Shown: piece by piece, positions 35,456-47,008 of the stretch | Layout of the letters: each line of letters begins with the position of its first letter | How positions within the stretch are numbered: the stretch's first letter is position 1 | Assembly (NCBI GenBank): GCA_032622095.1 | Contig: CP136066.1 | Span: forward strand, 227,608,961-227,672,960 | Direction of reading: 5' to 3' | Source of the DNA: Siphonodentalium dalli | Lineage: Eukaryota > Mollusca > Scaphopoda > Gadilida > Siphonodentaliidae | Length of the DNA stretch: 64,000 bases | Made by a program: the position numbers and the translations under genes | The notes under the pieces: generated by a model | The model's input: only the letters and a program-made list of their open reading frames with translations | Told to the model about the DNA's origin: nothing | The model's database searches: none

Positions 35456-36065
35456 CGATGCCGCTTTGTTAAAGAAATTAAAAAAAATGTTGAAATGTTC
35501 TAAGTCGAAAAGGGTTAATATAATAACTCTGTAAAAAAACAATCCATCATCTATATACATGTTGCACATCTCCAATATTTGTGTAACAATACTCGGAAGT
35601 TTAAAATATCTACGATCAAAACTGTAGGAGGAGTTGATTACACCATGAGGTGCCCTCATACAGAAAAGTATAAAATGTTGGAATTTTCTAAGTCAAAAAG
35701 GGTTAATAACTCTTGTCAAAAAATGCTTTTCCGTCATCTATATACATGTTGCACATCTCCAATATTTGGGTAACAATAGTCAGAAGCTTCAAATATCTAC
35801 GGTCAAAACTGTAGGAGTTGATTACACCATGAAGGTACCCTCATACATAAAATTATAAAAAATATTGAAAAGGGTTAATAACTGCGTAAAAAAACAAAAA
35901 CAAATTCCATCATCTATATACATGTTGCACTTCTTCAATATATGGGCAACAATATTCTGAAGTTTCAAACCTCTAGGATGAAAACTGTAAGAGGAGTTGA
36001 TTACACCATGAAGGTACTCAAAAGTGTTACGGACGGATGGACAAACGCACAGACAAACGAACATA
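35456..36065. repeat. Diverged tandem repeat, three copies of about 180 bp
   Basis: CATCTATATACATGTTGCAC recurs at 35548, 35734 and 35911 (periods 186 and 177). Each copy also has AAGGGTTAATAACT, CAATAT, AAAACTGTA and GAGTTGATTACACCATGA. The last copy runs into ACGGACGGATGGACAAACGC. The open frames follow the repeat and are not genes. Confidence 0.85.
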
Positions 36066-36151
36066 TTGCCAGCTCAGATTACTATCTTGTTTTGTTTATC
36101 TTTGTTCATCAGGAATGCATGAATGTACAGGCGCAGTTCATGATATCATTC

Positions 36152-36430
36152 TTAACTATTTCATGGCGGTAGCTGCGCTGGTGCAGCATTAATGATCGTG
36201 TGTATTAACAATCCTATGCCACTGCATTCTCTTATATATGCTAGTCTCGCATAGGGTGCCTCGCAAAAATAACAGAATGCACTGGTTTACAAGGTCAAGG
36301 TAAATATTGTTAGGCCAATGTATTGTCTTATATATACGAGGCTCCCCATGGGAGACTCGCATATATAAGAGAATACATTGGCACAGGGTTTTCGTGAAAT
36401 TTTAGGAAGCTCCAGTCATGGATGGGTTAA
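36152..36430. mobile_element. TTAA-flanked double-hairpin element (family T3), copy 1
   Basis: It runs from TTAACTATTTCATGGCGG to CAGTCATGGATGGGTTAA. Near the left end is AGCTGCGCTGGTGCAGCATTAA. It contains two copies of the roughly 70-bp palindromic module (36217-36285 and 36314-36382) joined by TTACAAGGTCAAGGTAAATATTG. TTAA at both borders fits piggyBac-type insertion. No protein is encoded. Confidence 0.7.
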
Positions 36431-36899
36431 ATATGTATATACATTTAATACATTCTGTTATTGTAAAAATTATGATCAAATATATTTTTCACGAATACAT
36501 TACTACTTTCAGTTGACAACTCTTGGAGTTCAGAACAAAATTTATATTTTCTATGGAATAAACTGGTTTATTGTCACATTTGTGACATATTACTGTTATT
36601 GGGGTATTTATGCAGCGGGTCAACAACGCTAAACCCGTTATAGAACAATATTAACACAGGACTTTGATGTAAAGCAGCATTGTCCCAACCGATTTGACTA
36701 GCTGGGTTACATGAAAGGAAACTTAGACTTTAGTACACCGGAGTTGATAATACAATGTTTTGGAGCTTCCTCCTTCAATATGGCATGATATATTTTACAT
36801 AATATGATTGGGGGGGGGGGGGTTTCAAAAATTAAATGGGCCTTTAAGACTATTTAAGACTATAAGTCTATAACATTAGCTCACTAACTGCGGAAAAAA
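36431..36899. other. Intergenic, no gene recognised
   Basis: An open frame of 84 codons at 36378-36632 starts inside the preceding transposon and is not credible. A poly-G run lies at 36811-36821. Confidence 0.5.
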
Positions 36900-37440
36900 C
36901 AAGGGGTACGCATCTAAGATGCTATGTCGAGTTTATTGGCAGTCGAAAAAAACTTCTGCCAATAACTTGGCAATAAGGCCCACAAAAGTTGGACAAACCT
37001 GGTTTTCAAACTCGTCCAGAGATATTGTTGCAAGAGACTCATATATCAAATATGGTTTGAATCAGTTAATATTTGTTTCAGTTATCATGCTAACGGTGAA
37101 AAAAAAATGCTAAAAATAGACGAACAAAGGCCCATAACTCCGGGTAAAAAATCCGGACAAACCTGGTTTTCGAATTCGTCCGAGATTTTGTTGCAAGAGA
37201 CTCATATATCTCAAATATGGTTTGAATCAAATATTTTATTCAGTTATCGCGTCAACGGTGAAAAAATGCAAAAAGATGCAAAGATGGATAACTCTTGTCA
37301 AAAAGTTTGGACGTGACCCATTTTCTACAGGCAGTAAATAGTCATTGGGAGCAACTCACATACCAAATTTGTTTTTAATCCGTTCACAAATGTCAAAGTT
37401 ATAAGGCGTTCTTTAGGTCCGACTGATCGCCCGCCTGCCA
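36900..37440. repeat. Diverged tandem repeat, about 155-bp period
   Basis: Related blocks start near 36975, 37124 and 37280. The first two share AAGGCCCA, GGACAAACCTGGTTTTC and GTTGCAAGAGACTCATATAT; the third keeps GATGGATAACTC and AAAAAGTTTGGAC. The block is followed by CGTTCACAAATGTCAAAGTTATAAGG. These look like fragments of a bivalve dispersed repeat. Confidence 0.7.
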
Positions 37441-38229
37441 ACCGTCCCTCGTCAAACCATAAGTCGAGTTTTTTTTATAAACTTGACTAAAAATAGTACC
37501 ATCAGGTCACGTTTCTGTTTGGAGGGGGGGGGGTGGGTTGTTAGTAAGTTGACAAGGGCCAAAGACATCAAACTCAATAACTGTGTTTCATCAAATTTAT
37601 TATGATTGAAAATGAAACATGATGCGCATTAATGAGAGATGGACAAACTGATTATATAGAACTGTTGTTAATGGACGAGAGTTCATTCACTCGTATGAAC
37701 AGGTCCGTCAAAGAAAAAACATATTTCTAGTTCAGGTTTCACCAGCACCCAATTCATGATTTTCAAGAATATTTCCTGAATTGTTTTGTACATTTTTCAT
37801 TTTTTTTAAACCAACACATTTCAATGTGGTTGTTAAATGGAAGAAAACAAAATTATTTTAATTTTGAGTCCATACCTGCCAAATACATGTAACCTGAACC
37901 AAACATTGAATTTTCTTTGGCAGCACATCCTACATTCAACTATTATATTTATGAACCATACTATATTGACAATTAGTGAACTTGATAAGAAGCCAAATAT
38001 ATATTTCACAACGGAAATGGACAATCCCATAATTTGTGCAAAGACAGGGGAATGGTGGATTTGGTACTATCAAATTCGAAGACATTGTGACTCGAGGGGT
38101 GAGGTTACTGCGTTTTCAGATATTTGAAGTTTTGGACGAGGAACCAGTCTATTCAGGAAGAGATATTGAGTGCCAAAGAAACAAGACGCCAGATTCGCAT
38201 AAACAATGACAGATGGCAATTTTCATTTA
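37441..38229. other. Intergenic, no credible gene
   Basis: The 96-codon frame at 37837-38127 has no recognised motif and no supporting splice or start context. A poly-G run is at 37521-37533. Confidence 0.4.
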
Positions 38230-38693
38230 TTAACCCTTTACCCAACAAACCGGCCAAAAACGCCCAAATAAAGCTTCAACAGCCTAAAATATCTTCGGTC
38301 TGTCTCAATATCACCATACAAATATGGATATCATTGGAACCGGTTCATCGACCACATTGTGATGGTTACAGTTATGCCCTGTGCCAATGCATTCTCTTAT
38401 ATATGCGAGTCGACCATAGGTCGCCTCGCATATATAAGAGAATGCATTGGCCTAAAAAAAATCTTTTTTAACACTTTTTACCATTTTTTCTTACATTCTT
38501 TAACAATTTTATAATTTTTTCTTACATTTTTTAACAATTTTTATAATATTTTTCTACATTCTTTGACAATTTTATAATTTTTAATATGTGTTAAGCCAAT
38601 GCATTCTCTTATATATGCGAGGCGACCTATGGTCGACTCGCATATATAAGAGAATGCATTGGCACAGGGCCGTTCTGTTGGGTAAAGGGTTAA
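38230..38693. mobile_element. TTAA-flanked double-hairpin element (family T1), copy 1
   Basis: The ends are TTAACCCTTTACCCAACA and its exact inverse TGTTGGGTAAAGGGTTAA. Inside are two palindromic modules in opposite orientation (38383-38452 and 38595-38663), separated by a T-rich spacer. The spacer here is longer than in copies 2 and 3 because TTCTTACATT(C/T)TTTAACAAT is repeated. CCCTTT next to TTAA fits piggyBac-type termini. There is no coding capacity. Confidence 0.8.
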
Positions 38694-38760
38694 GAAATTA
38701 CATCAACATCGAGACGAAATTCAGTTATTAAAATGTACGTTTGCTTCCATGAAGTAGAAA

Positions 38761-39170
38761 CTTGCTGTCATTTGCAGAATGAGGGTGAATTTAGTGACGC
38801 TATCCCGCACAGCAGGCTAGCATCACCATATTCACTCTCTGGAGGCATCATTCTGCTTAGGCCTCATCTTCTGGGAAGTATCTATAGTATCAAATTTTAG
38901 TTACGTTTTTCCATCTGGGAAGTTTCTATATCCCATAATTTGCAGAAGGTAAAATCCACAATCGAGGTGCCCAATGGGTGATCATCACCAACTTCAACTG
39001 GGGAACTTCAATCTGATCCTAGATCTACCATAGCAGTTGAGGGCCTTAACAGAATGAGGTCCCCAGAGGGTGAATTTAGTGATGCTAGCCCACCATGCAG
39101 GATAGTGTCACTAAATAAACCCTCTTGGGACCTCATTCTGCAAATGACAGACATGCTATTTGCAGGATTG
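38761..39170. mobile_element. Two-hairpin hAT-like MITE (family H), copy 1
   Basis: Each half is a hairpin whose arms run GCAGAATGAGG...GGTGAATTTAGTGA and back. The right end reads CAAATGACAGACATGCTATT. The left outer end is shortened and no target duplication is clear. Family membership rests on the copies at 44325, 49733 and 57296, which have 8-bp duplications. Confidence 0.65.
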
Positions 39171-39311
39171 GTTACTGAAGTTCGCGCGTTTAACTGGTCC
39201 TTGTCCCTATTAATTGTCGATTCCTAGTAACATGACGCTTTCTGCCACAATGTCTTCAAATTTGATAGTGCCAAATTTACCACATGGATGGCTGTTATAT
39301 ACATTACTAAC

Positions 39312-39757
39312 CAAACCTGGATTTATAGTGGTCAGACATTTGCAGAATGAGACCCCCCCCCCCCCCGCCCCAGAGGGTATATTTATTGATGCTATCCAGC
39401 ACAGCAGGCTAGCATCACCAAATTCACCCTCTGTGGACCTCATTCCGCTTAGGCCTCATCTTCTGTGAAGTATCTAGTCTCAAATTAACATTGTTTTCAG
39501 TTACTCTTTCCCCTTCAGTTCAGTTCTATATCGCCTAATTTGCAGAAAATAAATTAAATATAAATGGAGGTGACGAATGGGTGAACATCACCAACTTCAA
39601 CTGGGGATCTTCAATCTGACCCTGGGTCTCCCGTAGCAGTTGAGGCCTAAGCAGAATGAGGTTCCCAGAGGGTAAATTTGGTCAGGATAGTGTCACTAAA
39701 TTCATCCTCTGGACACCTCATTCAGCGAATGATAGACACACTGTATCCGGGTCAGGA
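39312..39757. mobile_element. Two-hairpin hAT-like MITE (family H), diverged copy 2
   Basis: It has the same arrangement of two hairpins built on GAATGAG and GGTGAATTTGGTGA-like arms, but is more diverged, with a run of C at 39353-39366. The left end resembles CAAACCTGGATTTATAGTG and the right end CACACTGTATCCGGGT. No 8-bp duplication could be matched. Confidence 0.55.
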
Positions 39758-40125
39758 AGCAAATTACTTTTGAAATAACCTCACATTGACATGATTAGAT
39801 AGCATTGTTCTAAAATCATATAAAAGTCATACCAAATTGCATAGCTTTTATCCAAAATTGGGTAGGAAATTGCGATGCGATACCAGTTAATTTGCTCCCT
39901 GATCCCCAGATCCCGGTCTGGGTATCCCCTGACTATGTAGACTAGTACCCTGTGAATCAGGCATTTTCATATCGAATCTAAATCCGTCTGGAATTGATTC
40001 CCAGGGCTATTTATATTTTTGTTCGTCTGAGCATTTCACATCATTCAAGTCTGAGTTCACTTGGACTATAATAGTTGAATTCAGGGTGATGACAGCTGTA
40101 TTCTTCCATTCATGAAATGATGAAA
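39758..40125. other. Intergenic, no gene recognised
   Basis: No repeat or coding signal was identified. Confidence 0.5.
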
Positions 40126-40252
40126 TACAGTAATGCCCTATTTAATCGACTCCCTAACCACAGCAGAATTATGGGTAACTTTTCAGGATTTAGTCGGACA
40201 TATGGCTTGTTGCCATTCATCGGAAAGCTCGATTAATTAGGGCATTACTGTA
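40126..40252. mobile_element. CAGTAATGCCC-family MITE, internally deleted
   Basis: The left arm is intact to CATTCATCGGAAAGCTC. Most of the right arm is missing and the sequence jumps to GATTAATTAGGGCATTACTG. TA flanks are kept on both sides. Confidence 0.8.
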
Positions 40253-40386
40253 GTGGTAATTTGCTCCCACTCAGTCAAAAAAGAACTAACTAAAACAGAT
40301 AACAATATCAGAGAAAAAATAACATATACATTCATAGTTAAACCAAAATTCCCCTCTCTATGGGAGCCAAATAACATATACATTCA

Positions 40387-40602
40387 TACAGCAATGCCCT
40401 AAATAATCGACTCCTTAACCACAGCAGAATTATGGATAATTTTTCAGGATTTAGTCGGAAATATGGCTTGTTGCCATTCATCGGTAAGCTCTCACTGAGA
40501 GCTTTCCGATGAATGGCAACAAGTCAAATTCCGACTAAATCCTGGAAAATTACCCATAATTCTGCTGTGGTTAAGGAGTCGATTATTTAGGGCATTACTG
40601 TA
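40387..40602. mobile_element. CAGTAATGCCC-family MITE, full-length hairpin
   Basis: A 216-bp hairpin, TA-flanked, with almost perfect arms meeting at GAAAGCTCTCACTGAGAGC. One end has a C for the usual T (CAGCAATGCCC). Confidence 0.85.
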
Positions 40603-41185
40603 GTCAAACCAAATAGCACATCTCTATGGGAGGCCAAATTCACAATTAAGTATAGTTCAAATTCCATGTCTCAAAACTTCCCTAACGCTGAAATGGATGC
40701 AGCCAATACTGATGCTAGTAACCTTTGACATATATTTACCTTAGATGATACCATTATATGTAAGGTAGTAAGGCTATAAAAAAAAACAATTACGCTTAAG
40801 TGTAATGGCATTATGCTTACAAGTAATGGAGTTGTAAGTGAAGCAATTACGCTTTAGCGTAATAGCATTATTAATAGCTATTAAATGTGAATTTGGCCTC
40901 CCATACATCTCGCATCACAAACTTTCAGTCTGACAAAAATAGAGTCATTCTTATGTTTGGAATATAGGGTTCAGACGAGTCGGTTGCTTATATTGCTTTG
41001 TATTGGAATCGACATTAAAACTAAAGTGTTTTAATACAGTGTGAACGTAATAATGCAATGCATTCTTCTCTTTGCAATGCAGAGATCCTGTTTTCAACAC
41101 ATGCCTTATAAGACGTTTCTTGTTTTCAATCGATAAAAGATTGCCGCTGTCTTTGAAGTGAAGAAAATCAACTTGTACTAATGTC
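40603..41185. other. Intergenic, no gene recognised
   Basis: A locally repetitive stretch of GTAATGGCATTATGC/AGTAATGGAG words lies near 40795-40880. No gene is seen. The 203-codon minus-strand frame that overlaps it is caused by the minisatellite that follows. Confidence 0.5.
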
Positions 41186-41515
41186 AATAGCAGGCGTGTA
41201 AATGTTATAACGCAACATACGCAGCCGTGTGAATGTAATAATGCAACATACGCACCAGTGTGAACGTAATAATGCATTATACGCAGCCATGTGAATGTTA
41301 TAATGCAGCATACGCACCAGTGTGAACGTAATAATGCAACATACGCAGCCGTGTGAATGTTATAACGCAACATATGCAGCAGTGTGAACGTAATAATGCA
41401 ACATACGCACCAGTGTGAACGTAATAATGCAACATACGCAGCAGTGTGAACGTAATAATGCAACATACGCAGCAGTGTGAATGTTATAACGCAACATACA
41501 CAGCCGTGTGAATCA
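41186..41515. repeat. 30-bp minisatellite
   Basis: The unit GTGTGAACGTAATAATGCAACATACGCA... is repeated about eleven times with small changes (AACGTAATAATG alternates with AATGTTATAACG; CAGCC, CAGCA and CACCA alternate). Because 30 is a multiple of three and the unit lacks a stop in one frame, a 203-codon minus-strand frame at 40951-41562 stays open. It is an artefact. Confidence 0.9.
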
Positions 41516-41549
41516 TAATTTTGAGCCAGAGGCCAGTCAAAATATGTAA

Positions 41550-41802
41550 TTAACCCTCTCATGACGGGAGCTGCACTGGTGCAGCATTAAAGATCCTGTG
41601 CCAGTGCATTCTCTTATATATGCGAGTCTTCCATAGGCAGCCTCGCATATATAAGAGAATGCACTGGCTTACAAGGTAAATATTGTTTGGCCAATGTATC
41701 CTCTTATATATTCGAGACTCCGTTTGGGAGACTCGTATACATAAGAGAATGCATTGACACAGGGTTTTCGAATTCAGGAAGATCCAGTCATGGAAGCGAT
41801 AT
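41550..41802. mobile_element. T3-family element, copy 2 (right TTAA lost)
   Basis: The left end is TTAACCCTCTCATGACGGG with AGCTGCACTGGTGCAGC. Two palindromic modules follow (41600-41667 and 41689-41758). The right end, CCAGTCATGGAAGCG, has lost its TTAA. The stretch GCAGCATTAAAGATCCTG at 41581-41598 is the intact version of the site that is split by an insertion in the 51-kb copy. Confidence 0.7.
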
Positions 41803-43009
41803 GCAAATAACTGAAATTTACAACTTTTTATGAACTGGAATTGAAAATGTTTCTATATTCTTTTAGCTGAAAATTTACCTTTAAATAAATTTTTAAGTAA
41901 AATATGTGTAACACAAAATGTTATGTCTGTGTATTTGGGAATAATAAGAAAATAAAGATGTCTTCAAAGAGTTTCTAGGATGTTTTGCCACATCCCTGAC
42001 TGTATTTAAAGGGACCCAAGGCACTCGCAGTGGGTAAATGTAACCCATAGAGAGCCCCACATAGCCTGGAGCAGACGACTCTCCGTAGTGCATGCTTCCA
42101 TCTCTGTGAGGCTCACAGTGGGTAAATGTGCAAAAACATAAAAGTATGAAAACATCACCACTCAGAAGAACATGGAGAAATAGATAAAAACAAATTATAA
42201 TACTAATTATTGATAGTTCTCCAATAAAAAAATTTCATCTGTTGAAACCATTGTTGTGTAAACAAAACTGTAACAGTGATTTGTCAACAAACATTGCTAT
42301 TAATCTTCAAATCTATTAGGCTGTATATGATTATCACAATATATTTTAATGGTTTGATCTTTTCCAATCTTTTACAGTTGAATTTAGATTGAATTTTGTA
42401 TCTTGTTGGACTAATCCTACTTTTTGGGTAATTTCAATGTAACATTAATGTTTATATAACAATAGTTTTTACATATGAAATCTCATTATTGGAGAGTTAT
42501 TAATAACGAAAATAAGAACAATATCAATCTATTTTTTCATTAACTTGTTGATGTTAGATTATATTAGGCTTTTACAGACTTTTAAGTTATTTCGCATGAA
42601 CCCACTTTGAAGGCCTCGTGTCCCTTTCACTGTACAATCTGATATAAGTTAAGGCCTTAATTACACTCTACTTATACAGACTTATATACAATATTTTTTC
42701 AATAATAAATATTAACATTGAACAATATGCTATATATTAGGCCTATTCATATCAAAATATAAAATTTCATCTCAACAACCATTATGACTCCAAAAAGGTT
42801 ATAAACGGCAATTATCCACAAAATCGGCATAAATGAGGCAGAATTGTGGAATGGTAATATTCATTTCACCTGTATTGGATGTAACCGATGACATGAAAAC
42901 AAATTGTCGAAAGCAAAGTCTGAAAATTTTTTCCAAGCTAATTTCAGCCAAAATATTTGGCTTAGAATTTAGAAATAAACTGAAAATGACCGCAATTATT
43001 TAGTGTATT
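41803..43009. other. Intergenic, with one short GAGAGCCCC-type repeat
   Basis: At 42029-42129 a stretch with GAGAGCCCCACATAG and TGTGAGGCTCACAGTGGG lies between two copies of AGTGGGTAAATGT. It is related to the 157-bp units at 52014-52975. The remainder is AT-rich with no gene or repeat that I recognise. Confidence 0.5.
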
Positions 43010-43385
43010 TTAACCCTTTACCCAACAAACCGGCCAAATAAAGCTGCAACAGCCTAAATTATCTTGGGTCTGTCTCAATAAAACCATACAAATATGGATA
43101 TCATTGGAACCGGCTCCTTGACCACATTGTGATGGTTACAGTTATGCCCTGTGCCAATGCATTCTCTTATATATGCGAGTCGACCATAAGTCGCCTCGCA
43201 TATATAAGAGAATGCATTGGCCTAAAAAAACTTTTTACCATTTTTTCTTACATTCTTTAACAATTTTATAATTTTTAATGTGTTAAGCCAATGTTTTCTC
43301 TTATATATGCGAGGCGACCTATGGTCGACTCGCATATATAAGAGAATGCATTGGCACAGGGCCGTTCTGTTGAGTAAAGGGTTAA
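43010..43385. mobile_element. T1-family TTAA element, copy 2
   Basis: Ends TTAACCCTTTACCCAACA and TGTTGAGTAAAGGGTTAA; 376 bp. Modules lie at 43153-43222 and 43287-43355 in opposite orientation. Confidence 0.8.
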
Positions 43386-43569
43386 AAAATCTATCAACTT
43401 CCTGTTTCCAAGAGGACCATGCACTCAATACCTGTCTCGTCGAAATGTCATTTCTCAGAACTGTGCAGGCTTCCTACCAATTACATCACATCACGTTAAG
43501 TTAACTGTTCTTTTTATCTTGGAGCCACTAATATTGAGTTCTGATTGGCACTACATGATGTGGAAAGAG

Positions 43570-43665
43570 AATGTGACACTCTACAACAGGTAATATGTGG
43601 GCCTGTATTTAAAGTGACACTCTACACTACAGGTAATATGTGGGCCTGTATTTAAAGTGACACTC
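43570..43665. repeat. Short tandem duplication
   Basis: GTGACACTCTACA followed by ACAGGTAATATGTGGGCCTG and TATTTAAA occurs twice about 46 bp apart. Confidence 0.8.
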
Positions 43666-43759
43666 ACTTTTGGGTGTGTCGGCGTGACACTACATTCACA
43701 CTCAAATATTGAATTGCGTCTGCATGTTCCAAAGGATCGTGACTAGCAAAATGTTTGGA

Positions 43760-43850
43760 AATTATTCTTGACGGTATTTAGTCATACCGCGGTATTTCAT
43801 CAAATATCGTAGTCGGTATTGTGAAGGTGGATACCGTGAAGCCCTAATAT
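43760..43850. mobile_element. Possible hAT-type terminus
   Basis: Read on the minus strand from 43848, the sequence starts TTAGGGCTTCACGGTATCC and continues with CGGTATT words. This resembles the CACGGTAT-type ends of hAT elements. No partner terminus or target duplication was found. Confidence 0.25.
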
Positions 43851-44316
43851 ATGTAATAATTAGATTATTTATTGAATAATGTTGATGTGTGCTCATGTAA
43901 GCGTACAAAACTGAAGCATATATTAATGTGAAGATGGCAGGTTGTTTTTGTTTATTATTGCACATTATTTTCCAGATTTAGTGTGGTAATTAGTGTTCTC
44001 CTGATCTTGAATTCTGGTAACGAATTCAGACATGAGTAAGCGATTATTATGTCAGCATGGTTTATGGTGGGATAAACAACTTTAAAACTCATTAAATTAA
44101 TTCCATATCAAAGAAAAATGTACAGTGATGATGATTAAGTCTCTTGTGTAATTGCCATGAATTTATCACTGGCTTTTTCAAGGTGGGGTATCTAACCCGC
44201 AATGCGGATTTGGCTAACAGCCAGTAATTGAATGTCACTGTTAACGTCATAACAAAGGTTACTTGATGAGATTAGATTGTAATTGCACACCGCTCCTCAC
44301 ACCATTCACTCGTATC
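43851..44316. other. Intergenic, no gene recognised
   Basis: AT-rich, with no repeat or coding signal identified. Confidence 0.5.
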
Positions 44317-44324
44317 CATACAAA

Positions 44325-44777
44325 CAAGCCAGATTATAGTGTGCCTGTCATTTGCATAATGAGGTCCCCAGAGGGTGAATTTAGTGACGCTATCCCGCAT
44401 AGCAGGCTAGCATCACCAAATTCACCCTCTGGGGGACCTCATTCTGCTTGGCATCATCTTCTATGGGAGACATAGTCTCAAATTGAAGTTTCAAAGTGGT
44501 GAATATTGTGATGTACACCCATTGGGAACCTCGATTATGCAATGTGTCGTCTGCCAATTTGATGATATAGAGAAACTAAACTAAAAAAGAAATAGCATCT
44601 AACTTTCTATAGAAATTAGTTAATAAAGAAACTTTCCAGAGAAGATGAGGCCTAAGCCGAATGAGGTCCCCAGTTGGTGAATTTAGTGATCCTATCCCGC
44701 ATAGCGGGATAGCGTCTCTAAATTCACTCTCTGGGGACCTCATTCTGCAAATGACCGATACACTATAATCAGGATTG
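44325..44777. mobile_element. Two-hairpin hAT-like MITE (family H), copy 3
   Basis: The ends are CAAGCCAGATTATAGTG and, inverted, CAATCCTGATTATAGTG. The flanks CATACAAA (44317-44324) and CATACATA (44778-44785) match at 7 of 8 bases, as expected for an aged hAT-type duplication. Each half is a hairpin of GAATGAGGTCCCCAG...GGTGAATTTAGTGA arms. Confidence 0.8.
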
Positions 44778-44949
44778 CATACATACAGTGTAGCACATGT
44801 ATAAATAAATAACATAACTCAAGATGCTTTATGTGAAAACAGTACAAAAATATGAAATATGAAAAATCACGATGACAGACCATGATCTGAATAAAAACGC
44901 GAACATCCCAAATAAATAATTTACAATATACAAAAATGATTCTCCATGT

Positions 44950-45363
44950 TTAACCCTTTCAGTGTCAGGTCCGAATTTTGTATCAACCCATATACCCTGT
45001 GCCAATGCATTCTCTTATATATGCGAGTCGACCATAGGTCGCCTCGCATATATAAGAGAATGCATTGGCCTAACAATTTTTCATCATTTGTTATTATTTT
45101 TTACAATTTTTTACAATTTTAATAATTTTGTCTTATATTCTTTAACAGACTTATTTTGTAGGTTTAGTGCCAGGGAATCTTACGTTTTTCATGGGCATAA
45201 AAATTATTACTATGAATACTTGGTGATAGTTTTGAGTTATAACATGAGTTTTTTAATTTTAATTTTTTAATTTTAAATTAATTTTTTTTTTAAAATTTAG
45301 GGTTGATTTTACAGACCGTAAATTAGGGCCGATGAGATCGGCCCCTGGCACTGAAAGGGTTAA
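44950..45363. mobile_element. TTAA-flanked element, family T2, full length
   Basis: The ends are TTAACCCTTTCAGTGTCAGG and CCTGGCACTGAAAGGGTTAA. It contains one palindromic module (45001-45070) introduced by CCCTGTGCC. The interior is T-rich and non-coding. The 102-codon frame at 44962-45270 lies wholly inside this element and is not credited. Confidence 0.8.
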
Positions 45364-45971
45364 TATGTTGAAAATTGACTATGAGTCAAAATGGTCTATG
45401 GATGAATGAGTCAACGAATGAATAATGGGTATTTACAAGGGAAATAGTGACAAGGACCTAATGAATATTCATGAATATATATAAAGGACAGATTTGACAT
45501 GGTTGCCAGCAACTTGATCAATTCATGAAAGTGGTCATTTTGATTTCCCATCAAACGCTACACGTGGCACCGGATAAACAACGTCCTTGCCATATGGGTA
45601 TCATCACCCAGGTATACATGAGGTGGAAAATCAAGATAGTCTTGATGTAAAGAGAAACTGAAAGCTCCAATTACAACAGAATACAATATTATTCATGCTA
45701 AATAAAATAATACCAGCCTCTTCTCCCAAAATGGGCTGCTTCCTCACCATTTTACAACTTTTTTGCTAATTTTTCTCAGACTCATTTTTTTTCACTTAAA
45801 AAACAAAATAAACGAGCGGAGGGCAGCAATTGTAATCTGTTGCTTTAATAATAGTTAACAACAGTCTTTATCTTGTCATTTTTGCAGCCGAGTTCCATAA
45901 ATCGTCTTGTCTTTGTCCATGTTCTAATACCCTCAGAGACCCAGAACAAAAAGTTTGCTGTCCAATCCCCC
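45364..45971. other. Intergenic, no gene recognised
   Basis: No repeat copy or coding signal was found. Confidence 0.5.
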
Positions 45972-46135
45972 TCCCACCCCATAGAACAGTATTGTAGAAA
46001 TAATGTCAGAACTAGTGTCGAGCGAGAAAAATAACATAAAGAAATTAAATCACTTTACCACCATCCCCCAACCCCGTAGAACAGTATGGCAGAAATAATG
46101 ACAGAACTAGTGTCGAGCGAGAAAAATAACATTAT
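45972..46135. repeat. Two-copy tandem repeat, about 103 bp
   Basis: AGAACAGTATTG/GGC followed by AGAAATAATG, CAGAACTAGTGTCGAGCG and AGAAAAATAACAT occurs twice. Confidence 0.85.
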
Positions 46136-46136
46136 A

Positions 46137-46280
46137 CAATTATCGCATTGTTTCGAGGTTGACACGAGGAATTGTCAACCCGAGGAAGTCAATATTCACC
46201 AAGGCCATAGGCCGAGGTGAATATTGACTTCTAAGGGCTGACAATTCCTCGTGTCAACCAAGAAACAATGCGATAACTGT
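46137..46280. mobile_element. Fold-back element
   Basis: A near-palindrome of about 144 bp. The left arm, ATCGCATTGTTTCGAGGTTG...CAATATTCACC, faces the right arm, GGTGAATATTG...GAAACAATGCGAT, around GGCCATAGGCC. It fits a fold-back MITE. The target duplication is unresolved. Confidence 0.75.
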
Positions 46281-46520
46281 TTTATTATATGAAACGCACT
46301 TTGATTGGACAAGACGTTGTGACGTTGAACGTCGCTGGGAAAACCTTATCTATTTTCAGGTCTGATAATAAGTTATTGTAACCCCTGAAGTATCTGACGT
46401 CACTCAGAAACTGTTATTAACCTGTTGTTTCATTAATGAGGTGAACATCGTTAGATATCTCGATTTTTTTTTATGTTTTAACATAGGAATTGGGGAAAGA
46501 AACTTATGACCATATAATAA
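46281..46520. other. Flank of fold-back element, no gene
   Basis: GACGTTGTGACGTTGAACGTC and CTGACGTCACTC are CRE-like words but isolated. No gene is seen. Confidence 0.4.
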
Positions 46521-46998
46521 AAAAATTAAATTACTTTAACACCCCCCTCCCGGGCCCTGTTTTTTCTCTCCTGTTACCCTGAACACAGATATCATTTTAT
46601 TACTTTACCACCCCCCTCCCCGGCCCTGTTTTTTCTCTCATGTTACCCTGAACACAGATATCATTTAATTACTTTACCACCCCCATCCCCGGCCCTGTTT
46701 TTTCTCTCCCGTTACCCTGAACACAGATATCATTTTATTACTTTAACACCCCCTCTCCCCGGCCCTGTTTTTTCTCTCATGTTACCCTGAACACAGATAT
46801 CATTTTATTACTTTACCACCCCCGTCCCTGTTTTTTCTCTCATGTTACCCTGAACACAGATATCATTTTATTACTTTACCACCCCCGGCCCTGTTTTTTC
46901 TATCCTGTTACCCTGAACACAGATATCATTTTATTACTTTACCACCCCTGGCCCTGTTTTTTCTCTCCTGTTACCCTGAACACAGATATCATTTTATT
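46521..46998. repeat. Minisatellite, 63-69-bp unit
   Basis: GTTACCCTGAACACAGATATCATTTTATTACTTTACCACCCCC..GGCCCTGTTTTTTCTCTC recurs seven times. Length varies through the C-rich tract. The copies are highly similar, so the array is recent or homogenised. Confidence 0.9.
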
Positions 46999-47008
46999 TA
47001 GCCTCATG

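Noticed and set aside
37837-38127. A 96-codon plus-strand frame next to a transposon.
   Set aside because: Composition is dominated by AT-driven residues (I, F, N, K), with no domain pattern and no flanking exon signals.
40951-41562. A 203-codon minus-strand frame, the longest outside the terminal satellite.
   Set aside because: Most of it translates the 30-bp minisatellite at 41186-41515 (repeated HTAAYVALLRSHWCVC-type peptides). A period that is a multiple of three keeps it open.
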